From JACXVD01 sp020446665 (GTDB lineage: Bacteria; Pseudomonadota; Alphaproteobacteria; Sphingomonadales; Sphingomonadaceae): 64,000 nt of DNA. This document shows positions 50,961 to 57,935 of the stretch, in pieces; position 1 is the stretch's first letter; each line of letters begins with the position of its first letter. The notes under the pieces were generated by a model, which did no database searches, was not told the origin of the DNA, and worked only from the letters and a program-made list of their open reading frames with translations. Location of the stretch: contig JAWKXQ010000004.1 in assembly GCA_041396905.1 (NCBI GenBank), positions 81,979 through 145,978 on the forward strand. Reading direction: 5' to 3'. The position numbers were made by a program, and so were the translations under genes.

Positions 50961-51898
50961 GCCATTCGCATGCTGATCTCACCCGCGGCGCGGCCTTCGC
51001 CTCCATTGCCCTGGCTATCTTCCTCGTCACGCTCAAATTGTGGGCAACCTGGCAGACCGGCTCCACCGCCATGCTGGGCAGTCTGGCAGACAGTGCGCTC
51101 GATCTGATTGCCAGCATCGCGACGCTGTTTGGCGTTTGGTACGCCGCGCGCCCGGCAGATGAAGATCACCGTTTCGGCCATGGCAAGGCAGAGGCTCTGG
51201 CGGCGATGTTCCAGGTCATGCTGATCGTCTTCTCCGCTTTCGGGATTGGCTATCGCGCGATCCTGCGGCTGGCAGAAGGGGGCGATACGGCTGCGGCGGA
51301 AAGCGGGATTGCCGTGTCGGTGATCGCCATTATCGCCACGCTCGCTCTGCTGGCATGGCAACGCTACGTGATCGCGCGCACCCGTTCGGTCGCGATCAAG
51401 GCGGATAATGTCCATTACCAGTCGGATCTGTTGCTCAATTCGGCGGTTATCGCGGCTTTGGTGATCGACCAGTATCTGGGCTATTCGCAGGCCGATCCCC
51501 TGTTCGGGCTAGGTATCGCGCTGTGGCTGTTGTGGGGGGCCTGGAATGCGGCCAGCGAAGCGGTGGACCATCTGATGGACCGCGAATGGCCAGAGGAACG
51601 GCGGGAAGCCTTCCTTGCCGTGCTGGCCAAGCATCCGGATTTGCGCGGGGTGCATGATCTGCGCACCCGCACCAGCGGCGCCGATGATTTCGTGCAGTTC
51701 CACATGGCGATGGACGGGCGGCTGACGCTGGATGAAGTGCATGAGAAAATGGACGAAGTCGAAGCCCGCATTGCGCTGGAATTCCCAGGAGTGGAGGTCC
51801 TGATCCATCCTGATCCGGAAGGGCTGGTGGATGAAAGCGGCGTGGCAGCAGAGGAGCTGCTGCCAGAGCTGGCCGAGCGTCGGGGAGAGGGGATGTGA
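50957..51898 (+). CDS. cation diffusion facilitator (FieF-like) divalent metal transporter
   Basis: A 313-residue CDF exporter. Six hydrophobic helices; metal-site Asp pairs occur in SLADSALDLIAS (helix 2) and HYQSDLLLNSAV (helix 5), the FieF/YiiP-type HD-DD arrangement. A His-rich loop (DEDHRFGHGKAEAL) follows helix 2. The C-terminal cytoplasmic domain spans about 205-290 and ends in an acidic tail. It exports Zn or Fe with proton counterflow. Coupled by four-base overlaps to pdxH and the PhzF-like gene. Confidence 0.92.
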   Translation: MSHSHADLTRGAAFASIALAIFLVTLKLWATWQTGSTAMLGSLADSALDLIASIATLFGVWYAARPADEDHRFGHGKAEALAAMFQVMLIVFSAFGIGYRAILRLAEGGDTAAAESGIAVSVIAIIATLALLAWQRYVIARTRSVAIKADNVHYQSDLLLNSAVIAALVIDQYLGYSQADPLFGLGIALWLLWGAWNAASEAVDHLMDREWPEERREAFLAVLAKHPDLRGVHDLRTRTSGADDFVQFHMAMDGRLTLDEVHEKMDEVEARIALEFPGVEVLIHPDPEGLVDESGVAAEELLPELAERRGEGM

Positions 51899-52701
51899 AG
51901 CTGCCCTATTGGCATGTCGATGCCTTTGCAGACCGGCCCTTTGCGGGGAATCAGGCAGCGGTGATGCCGCTGGATGAATGGCTGGATGATGCGGTGTTGC
52001 AGGCCATTGCGGAGGAAAACAACTTCGCGGAGACGGCCTTTCTGGTGAAGGATGCCAGCGGCGCGGTGGATTGGGAATTGCGCTGGTTCACCCCCACCTG
52101 CGAAATCCGGCTATGTGGCCATGCGACGCTGGCCAGCGGGCATGTGCTGCTCGATCCGGCCAATGGCTTTGGCCATGCAGAGCGTGTTACCTTCCGCACG
52201 CGCAAGGCCGGGGTACTGGAAGTGTGGCGCAGCGCGGCTGGCTATGAACTGGCTCTGCCGGCAATCGCCACGCAGCCGGGGCATTATCCGGAAGCGGTTG
52301 CGCTGCTCGGCGCGGCCCCGCTGGAGGTCTGGCGCAATCCGGATCGCTATAATGTTTTCCTTTATGGCAGCGAAGCGGTGGTGCGCGGCCTGCAGCCGGA
52401 TCTGCGCGGGCTGGGCGCGCTGGGGGATGACCAGTTCATCTGCACCGCGCCGGGCAAGGATCATGATGTGGTCAGCCGGGTATTCGTGCCCGGCGGCGGG
52501 GTGGATGAGGATAGCGTGACCGGCTCTGCCCATGCCGTGCTTACACCCTTCTGGGCTGAGAAACTGGGGCGATCGGCCTTTACCGCACATCAGGCTTCGG
52601 CGCGGAGTGGGGACCTGTCGTGCCGGCTGGATGGGGACCGGGCGTGGCTCGGCGGGGCCTGTGTTACTGTGGTGGAGGGCAGTTTCTACTTGCCCGGATA
52701 A
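51895..52701 (+). CDS. PhzF-family isomerase
   Basis: A 268-residue member of the PhzF/diaminopimelate-epimerase fold. It shows YWHVDAFADRPFAGNQAAV, the catalytic Glu in NNFAETAFL near residue 47, TPTCEIRLCGHATLAS, and DEDSVTGSAHAVL. PhzF itself acts in phenazine synthesis, but most members are orphan isomerases of unknown substrate. The GTG start at 51895 overlaps the CDF stop. It converges with the serine hydrolase gene, with a 16-base overlap. Confidence 0.88.
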   Translation: MKLPYWHVDAFADRPFAGNQAAVMPLDEWLDDAVLQAIAEENNFAETAFLVKDASGAVDWELRWFTPTCEIRLCGHATLASGHVLLDPANGFGHAERVTFRTRKAGVLEVWRSAAGYELALPAIATQPGHYPEAVALLGAAPLEVWRNPDRYNVFLYGSEAVVRGLQPDLRGLGALGDDQFICTAPGKDHDVVSRVFVPGGGVDEDSVTGSAHAVLTPFWAEKLGRSAFTAHQASARSGDLSCRLDGDRAWLGGACVTVVEGSFYLPG

Positions 52702-53810
52702 AGCGCGACCACATCGGCCAGTTCAGGCAGCAGCTTGTCGCGCTGTTCGCTATCCGAATGGCCGAGGCGGACCACCGTCAGCTTCTGCTCCGGCGCGACC
52801 AGCACATATTGCCCCATATGGCCGATGGCAGCGAACAGGCTGGGGGGGCCGCGATCCGCAAAGAGCGGGTTATCGCCGCTATCAACCGGTCGGTTGAGCC
52901 AGGTCTGCGCCCCATATTGCGGGCTGCGCGGGCTGGGAGTGGTCATGAATTCCACCCATTTGCGCGGCACCAGCTGCGATCCGCGATAGGAGCCCTTGTT
53001 GCGCAGGAACTCGCCAAACCGCGCCCAGTCTCGCGCATTGCCATGGATCAGGCTGCCGCCGATCAGCGTACCATTGGCATCATATTCGGCGACCATCGAA
53101 TCCATCGCCAACGGCGTGAAGATGCGGCTGCGCAGATAGTCATCGACCACCTGACGCCGGATATCGGGATCATTGCTGTCGGTCAGCGTCCGCGCCGCAA
53201 TGTCCGCAAGGATCACGCTGGTCGCGCTGGAATATTCGAATTCGCGGCCCGGTTCGAATTCCAGCGGCTGCGATTCGGCCCAGTCAGCCATGTCGTCGCG
53301 CCCGTCGAGGAACAGCATCCGCACTTCGGAGCTTTCCCAGGGCGGATCGCCTGCTTCCGTATGCCGCAAGCCGCTGCGCATTTGCAGCAGCTGGCGCAAT
53401 GTAATCTCCCCGCGCGGGTCGCCTGCACGGCGCCAGCGCGGCACCGGCGGCGATTCGTCCAGCCGCAGCCGCCCGTCGGCCACCAGCATGCCGATCATCA
53501 CCGCGGTGACAGTCTTCGCCATGGACCAGCTGACAAAGCACGTATCCTTGTCATAGCCGGGCGCATAACGCTCCGCCGCGATCACTCCACCATGCATCAC
53601 TACGACGGCGCGGGTTTCCCCCAGCCCGTCCAGCGTGAACAGGTCATCCACTTCGCGCGCCAGTTGCTTGGTCGGCGCGCCGGGATTGTCAGTAACGGCA
53701 GCCAGCGCTTCATCGGAAAGGGCAGGTTTGCCGACGGGGGCATCCCCGCAAGCGGCAAGGCTTGGCATCAGGGCCAGGCAGGCGATAAGGGGGGGTAGCC
53801 GCTTTGACAT
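52686..53810 (-). CDS. beta-lactamase-fold serine hydrolase, lipoprotein
   Basis: A 374-residue class C-like serine hydrolase. Lipobox LAAC with Cys21 predicts lipidation. The S-x-x-K motif is S96-M-A-K99, the Tyr motif is EYSSATSV, and HMGQ replaces the KTG motif. Esterase/peptidase activity (EstB, LpqK-like) is more likely than beta-lactam hydrolysis. GAGGGA precedes the ATG at 53808-53810. The start is only 35 bases from the divergent gene at 53846. Confidence 0.87.
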   Translation of the reverse strand: MSKRLPPLIACLALMPSLAACGDAPVGKPALSDEALAAVTDNPGAPTKQLAREVDDLFTLDGLGETRAVVVMHGGVIAAERYAPGYDKDTCFVSWSMAKTVTAVMIGMLVADGRLRLDESPPVPRWRRAGDPRGEITLRQLLQMRSGLRHTEAGDPPWESSEVRMLFLDGRDDMADWAESQPLEFEPGREFEYSSATSVILADIAARTLTDSNDPDIRRQVVDDYLRSRIFTPLAMDSMVAEYDANGTLIGGSLIHGNARDWARFGEFLRNKGSYRGSQLVPRKWVEFMTTPSPRSPQYGAQTWLNRPVDSGDNPLFADRGPPSLFAAIGHMGQYVLVAPEQKLTVVRLGHSDSEQRDKLLPELADVVALYPGK

Positions 53811-53845
53811 GCGGCGTCCCTCGCACGACCGGAATCCCCTTGGCA

Positions 53846-54196
53846 ATGGCAAAAACTCGCAGACGCAGCGCAACCCGCAAATCCAGCCGCTGGCCCTATC
53901 TGCTGGTGGTGGTGCTTGTCCTGCTGGCGGCTCTCTGGTGGTATTATGGCCCGATCGCGCAGGGTTACGCCCGAACCGGCACGGCCTATGCGGCCCGGGT
54001 CGCCTGTTCCTGCCGCTTTGTCGCCGGGCGCGATCTGGATGATTGCGCGAAGGACAAGCTGGCCGGGATGGAGTTCATCACGCTCAGCGCAGATGAAGAG
54101 GGAAAAAGCGTAACTGCCCGCTTCCCCCTGATCGCCAGCGATACGGCCCGTATGCAGGATGGCTATGGCTGCGTGCTGGAGAAATGGGAGGATTGA
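53846..54196 (+). CDS. small single-pass membrane protein of unknown function
   Basis: A 116-residue protein. An Arg/Lys/Ser-rich cytoplasmic start (MAKTRRRSATRKSSRW) is followed by one membrane helix (residues 17-37) and a periplasmic part of about 80 residues with four Cys (VACSCRF, DDCAKDK, YGCVLEK), probably disulfide-bonded. The FVAGRDLDDC segment is distinctive but I do not recognise the family. The frame extends upstream; the ATG at 53846 was picked by the basic start. Its promoter must overlap the divergent hydrolase start. Confidence 0.7.
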   Translation: MAKTRRRSATRKSSRWPYLLVVVLVLLAALWWYYGPIAQGYARTGTAYAARVACSCRFVAGRDLDDCAKDKLAGMEFITLSADEEGKSVTARFPLIASDTARMQDGYGCVLEKWED

Positions 54197-54198
54197 AT

Positions 54199-55350
54199 TC
54201 AGGCTGGCTCAGTCGCGTCGATCCACCCGCCGCCAATCACCCGCTCACCGGCATAGATCACCGCCGCTTGTCCCGGCGCGACACCAAATTCGGGCTGGCT
54301 GAAGCGAATCGTCGTGCTGGCCCCATCGCCCAGCGGACCCTCCAGCGTGATCGGTACAGGCTTGGCCAGCGAGCGGACCTTGGCGCTGAGGGGAGCGTCG
54401 GGAATCGGGCCGATGCGGTTGGTCTCGATAATCTGTGCAGCGCCAACCGCCAGCATCCGTTTCGGCCCGACCTTTACTTCGCCTGCCTCTGCATCGAGCG
54501 CGACGACATAGAGCGGCTCCGCCTGTCCGCCGATCTCCAGCCCGCGCCGCTGGCCGACCGTGTAATGGATGATGCCCTTGTGCTCGCCCAGCACCTCGCC
54601 CGATTCGGCATGGACGATATTGCCGGGCTCCCCGCCTTCGGGGCGCATGCTGCGGACGATTTTTGCATAATCGCCATCGGGCACGAAGCAGATATCCTGG
54701 CTGTCGGGCTTGGCCGCATTGCGCAGACCCGCCTGCTCGGCCAGCTGGCGCACGTCGCTCTTGGGCAGGCCGCCCAGCGGGAAGCGCAGGAAATCGAGCT
54801 GCTCTTCCGTCGTGCCATAAAGGAAGTAGGACTGATCCCGCGCGGGATCGAGTGCACGGTGCAGTTCGGCCCCGGATGCGCCTGTCACCCGGCGCACATA
54901 ATGACCCGTGGCGAGGCAATCTGCCCCCAGCTCGCGCGCCATGCGCAGCAAGTCGGTGAATTTCGGCCCCATATTGCAGCGTATGCAAGGCACCGGAGTG
55001 CGCCCGGCGAGATAGTCGTCAGCAAATTGCTCGACCACCTCCTCGCGAAAGGCGCTTTCATGGTCGAAGACATAATGGGCGATGCCCAGCCGGTCGGCCA
55101 CGGCCTGCGCATCCCGTATATCATCACCCGCACAGCACGCGCCCTTGCGCCCGGTGGCGGCGCCGTAATCATAGAGTTGCAATGTTATGCCGATCACTTC
55201 GGCCCCGCTGGCAGCGGCCAGAGCCGCGACCACGGATGAGTCCACGCCGCCGGACATGGCGACGACGATGCGGCATTCGCTGGCCGGGCGGGGCAGATCG
55301 AACAGCGCAGCCGGATCGAGCGCAGCGTCAAAGGTGGGGGCAGTGGCCAT
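54199..55350 (-). CDS. mnmA: tRNA 2-thiouridine(34) synthase
   Basis: A 383-residue thiouridylase that installs the 2-thio group on U34 of Lys, Glu and Gln tRNAs. PP-loop MSGGVDSSV near residue 32; catalytic Cys in PCIRCNMGPKF and a second in DSQDICFVPDGDY, the disulfide/persulfide pair; GLEIGG is the next landmark. The ATG at 55348-55350 follows GGGGCCGCGC; an ATG 12 bases upstream is possible. The stop is 2 bases from the convergent small gene. Confidence 0.95.
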   Translation of the reverse strand: MATAPTFDAALDPAALFDLPRPASECRIVVAMSGGVDSSVVAALAAASGAEVIGITLQLYDYGAATGRKGACCAGDDIRDAQAVADRLGIAHYVFDHESAFREEVVEQFADDYLAGRTPVPCIRCNMGPKFTDLLRMARELGADCLATGHYVRRVTGASGAELHRALDPARDQSYFLYGTTEEQLDFLRFPLGGLPKSDVRQLAEQAGLRNAAKPDSQDICFVPDGDYAKIVRSMRPEGGEPGNIVHAESGEVLGEHKGIIHYTVGQRRGLEIGGQAEPLYVVALDAEAGEVKVGPKRMLAVGAAQIIETNRIGPIPDAPLSAKVRSLAKPVPITLEGPLGDGASTTIRFSQPEFGVAPGQAAVIYAGERVIGGGWIDATEPA

Positions 55351-55422
55351 GCGCGGCCCCATACACTTGTGGCTGGCGCTTATCCAGCATCGCCGGAATC
55401 GCGATCTCTAATCCTAAAGATG

Positions 55423-55441
55423 GGTAAAGGCGCGCTTTACC
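55423..55441. promoter_or_regulatory. perfect inverted repeat upstream of the sciP unit
   Basis: GGTAAAG GCGCG CTTTACC is a perfect 7-base inverted repeat with a 5-base spacer. It lies about 35 bases before the small gene that precedes sciP, and a related GTAAAGCGC occurs 20 bases later. It may be an operator; no regulator can be named. Confidence 0.35.
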
Positions 55442-55475
55442 GCTTCTTGACCATGGCTGGTGTAAAGCGCTGACC

Positions 55476-55787
55476 ATGATTGAGAATCCTCCCTCGGTTC
55501 CCGCCATGGGCGAAATGGCGCAGGCTGCTGATCTGCGCGCCTTTGGCTGGCCGGAACTGGTCGCGCGGCTATCTGCTGCACAGGATCTGCGCGGCGTGAT
55601 GCGTCGTCGCCGTCCGGTGCACAAGGCCAGCTTTGCCACTGGTGCTGTCGGGCTGGGACATACCGAGGGAAATTACGAATGGGCTGTTAACCCTGAAGTT
55701 TTAAGCGATGAAAAGCCGGATGCGGCATTGATGTCCTCGTCGCCGGATGGGGCGACACAGGGCGACAGAGAAATGCATAATGATTGA
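55476..55787 (+). CDS. small protein of unknown function upstream of sciP
   Basis: A 103-residue frame ending 8 bases inside sciP. The middle reads LRAFGWPELVARLSAAQDLRGVMRRRR, then a Gly/Ser-rich part and an acidic end. The overlap with sciP and codon usage like the neighbours suggest it is real, but the ribosome site is weak and I recognise no domain. Possible co-product of the sciP operon; function unknown. Confidence 0.5.
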   Translation: MIENPPSVPAMGEMAQAADLRAFGWPELVARLSAAQDLRGVMRRRRPVHKASFATGAVGLGHTEGNYEWAVNPEVLSDEKPDAALMSSSPDGATQGDREMHND

Positions 55788-56079
55788 GAACCAGAAAATC
55801 CGTCCCGCTCAGGTAATCGGCCCGCTCGGCGAGCCGCTGACGATTGCCGACCTGCCGCCGCCCAGCACGAAACGCTGGGTCGTGCGCCGCAAGGCGGAAG
55901 TCGTGGCGGCCGTTAATGGCGGGTTGCTGACGATTGACGAAGTGCTGGAACGCTATGACCTCACGCTTGAGGAATTCGCGTCGTGGCAGCGGGCAGTGGA
56001 TCGTTCTGGCATGCAGGGCCTGCGCGTCACGCGCATCCAGCATTATCGCGACCTCTATGAGCGTCAGCTAAAATACTGA
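55780..56079 (+). CDS. sciP: CtrA inhibitor SciP (DUF1153)
   Basis: A 99-residue member of the DUF1153 family, known in Caulobacter as SciP, which binds CtrA at promoters in G1 and blocks RNA polymerase recruitment. Conserved segments: IRPAQVIGPLGEPLTIADLPPP, TKRWVVRRKAEVVAAVNGG, LTIDEVLERYDLTLEEF and RSGMQGLRVTRIQHYR. The middle part is a helix-turn-helix. ATG at 55780. A strong terminator follows at 56106. It shows that this organism has the CtrA circuit, in line with the CtrA box at 8386. Confidence 0.93.
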   Translation: MIENQKIRPAQVIGPLGEPLTIADLPPPSTKRWVVRRKAEVVAAVNGGLLTIDEVLERYDLTLEEFASWQRAVDRSGMQGLRVTRIQHYRDLYERQLKY

Positions 56080-56105
56080 TTCTCATGCCGACAATTCGGC
56101 CAATC

Positions 56106-56137
56106 AGCGGGTCCGGTTAGCTCCGGCCCGCTTTTTT
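56106..56137 (+). terminator. rho-independent terminator of sciP
   Basis: Arms AGCGGG / CCCGCT and inner CCGG / CCGG with a bulged T, then six T's. It is 27 bases after the sciP stop. Confidence 0.92.
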
Positions 56138-56235
56138 GCGTATCACCTCCACCATCCCGGGGCGAATCACCGGGAACTGACAGCCTTGCCAGTGCTTGTT
56201 GTGCTGCAAGGCAGGAAAGCAAATGGAGGAACTCA

Positions 56236-56508
56236 ATGATTGATTTCATCATCGCCGTTGTCATGGGCGGTATCATCGGGTGGGTCGCAAGCTTGATCAT
56301 GAATCGCGATGCCAGCATGGGCATTTTCTGGAATATCGTGGTGGGCGGGGTCGGCTCGATCCTCGGGCGGTTCCTGCTTGGCGGGCTGCTGGGCGGCGGC
56401 CGCCTGCGTGAAAACGCCTTTGACCCGATGACCTTGCTGACTGCGCTGGCAGGCGCTGTGATCCTGCTGGCGATTGTTAACCTTATCAAGCGCGGCAAGG
56501 TGCGCTGA
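56236..56508 (+). CDS. GlsB/YeaQ/YmgE-family stress membrane protein
   Basis: A 90-residue, three-helix Gly-rich membrane protein with GGIIGWVASLIMN and the GGVGSILGRFLLGGLLG core of the transglycosylase-associated family. Members rise under stress; their biochemical role is unknown. GGAGGA precedes the ATG at 56236. A hairpin of 11 perfect pairs follows at 56523. Confidence 0.9.
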   Translation: MIDFIIAVVMGGIIGWVASLIMNRDASMGIFWNIVVGGVGSILGRFLLGGLLGGGRLRENAFDPMTLLTALAGAVILLAIVNLIKRGKVR

Positions 56509-56522
56509 GCTATAGCTGATTT

Positions 56523-56556
56523 GCCTGCGGGCGGCACGGCTGTGTCGCCCGCAGGC
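56523..56556. terminator. large hairpin after glsB-like gene, no U tract
   Basis: Arms GCCTGCGGGCG (56523-56533) and CGCCCGCAGGC (56546-56556) are perfect, with an inner CAC/GTG. No U tract follows, so it may protect the mRNA end or act in both directions rather than terminate. The next 140 bases, to the efflux promoter, hold nothing I recognise. Confidence 0.5.
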
Positions 56557-56665
56557 CGGATCTGTGCCCATGCTGCTCGTCGGTTGCAAACGTAACCTGT
56601 CGAACGGGTGATTGCTGATTGCCAGTCCCGCGCCTAAGGCACATGTGATCAAAGGCGGGCCTTGG

Positions 56666-56712
56666 TTGCGCCCGCTGGTTTAGACCTGTAATACACTGGC
56701 GTATAAACGCCA
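56666..56712 (+). promoter_or_regulatory. promoter and operator of the RND efflux operon
   Basis: TTGCGC at 56666 and TAATAC at 56689 with a 17-base spacer look like a promoter. Over and just after the -10 are two dyads: TACACTGGCGTATA (56692-56705, the TetR-type pattern common before RND pumps) and TGGCGT-ATAA-ACGCCA (56697-56712, perfect). They overlap, so only one may be used. No regulator gene is next to the operon. Confidence 0.5.
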
Positions 56713-56733
56713 CGATTTCGAGGCAGTGGGGCC

Positions 56734-57930
56734 ATGAATTACGAAACCAGCATGAAGCTTGATGACGAGGCGGCTATGGCCGGTGCCTCGCATGATGGCC
56801 CATCGGAAGGTGTCGGCGTGGCACCCCCGCGCAAGCTGCGGATCGCGCTGATTGCCCTTGCGGGGTTGTTTGCCGCTGGCCTGCTCTACTGGCTGACCCA
56901 CAGTTCGGAAGAACCCGGCATTGCCGCCGGTGAAGGCGCGCAGGTGCCGGTGGTGAGTGTAACCGTGCCCGGCCGCCAGACGGTCGAAGGTGAAATCGAA
57001 GCGACCGGGACCCTCGCTGCCAGACGCACCCTGCCGGTCGGCTCCGTCGGCGAAGGGGGGCGGGTGGTCGCCGTCCCGGTGGATGCGGGCGACTGGGTGC
57101 AACAGGGCCAGGTGCTGGTGTCGATTGACCGTTCGGTGCAGGTCCAGCAGATCGCCAGTGCAGAGGCGCAGGTGCGCGTGGCGCAGGCAGATGCCAGTCT
57201 GGCGCAGGCCAATCTCGATCGCGCGATGAAGCTGGTCGAGCGTGGCTTTATCTCCAAGGCCGATATTGACCGCCTGACCGCGACCCGCGATGCGGCGGCG
57301 GCCAGAGTGCAGGTCGCCCGGGCACAAGTGAACGAACTGCGCGCCCGCACGGCGCGTCTCAACATTTATGCGCCGGCTTCTGGTCTCGTGCTGGAACGCA
57401 ATGTCGAAGTCGGGCAGACAGTCGGCGGTGGCGGCAGCCCGCTCTTCACCATTGCCCGTGGCGGCGAGATGGAGATGCTGGCGCGTGTGGGTGAAACCGA
57501 ACTGGCGAAAATCTCCGTCGGGGTCAGCGCAGAAATCGTACCGGTGGGCACGGACAAGAGTTTCGTAGGGCAGGTGTGGCAGGTCGCGCCGACCATTAAT
57601 GCACAGGATCGCCAGGGCACCGTGCGCATCGCGCTCTCCTATGCAACAGAGCTTCGCCCCGGCGGTTTCGCGACCGCCAGGATCAGCAGTGGCACAGTAG
57701 TTGCGCCGATGTTGCCGGAAAGCGCGATCCAGTCGGATGACAAGGGCAGCTATGTCTATATTGTAGGCAAGGACAACAAGGTGGAGCAGCGGCGGGTGAA
57801 AATCGGACAGGTTACGGATGCCGGGATCACTATCGCAGAGGGCCTTGACGGATCCGAGAGGGTCGTGCTGCGCGCAGGCGGCTTCCTCGCCCCGGGCGAT
57901 ATAGTCAAGCCAGTCAAGGCGAAGAACTGA
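56734..57930 (+). CDS. RND efflux periplasmic adaptor (membrane fusion protein)
   Basis: A 398-residue MFP. A 35-residue cytoplasmic start, one membrane helix (residues 35-54), then the lipoyl halves (DAGDWVQQGQVLVSIDRS and LNIYAPASGLVLERNVEVGQTV) around a coiled coil (about 130-200), then beta-barrel and membrane-proximal domains. Unlike AcrA it is not a lipoprotein. It would link the pump with an outer-membrane channel, which is not encoded in the window. The pump gene begins 5 bases after its stop. Confidence 0.92.
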   Translation: MNYETSMKLDDEAAMAGASHDGPSEGVGVAPPRKLRIALIALAGLFAAGLLYWLTHSSEEPGIAAGEGAQVPVVSVTVPGRQTVEGEIEATGTLAARRTLPVGSVGEGGRVVAVPVDAGDWVQQGQVLVSIDRSVQVQQIASAEAQVRVAQADASLAQANLDRAMKLVERGFISKADIDRLTATRDAAAARVQVARAQVNELRARTARLNIYAPASGLVLERNVEVGQTVGGGGSPLFTIARGGEMEMLARVGETELAKISVGVSAEIVPVGTDKSFVGQVWQVAPTINAQDRQGTVRIALSYATELRPGGFATARISSGTVVAPMLPESAIQSDDKGSYVYIVGKDNKVEQRRVKIGQVTDAGITIAEGLDGSERVVLRAGGFLAPGDIVKPVKAKN

Positions 57931-57935
57931 TCGCC

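Noticed and set aside
55685..55706. Two TTAA motifs before sciP as a CtrA box
   Set aside because: The spacing is 10 bases, not 7.
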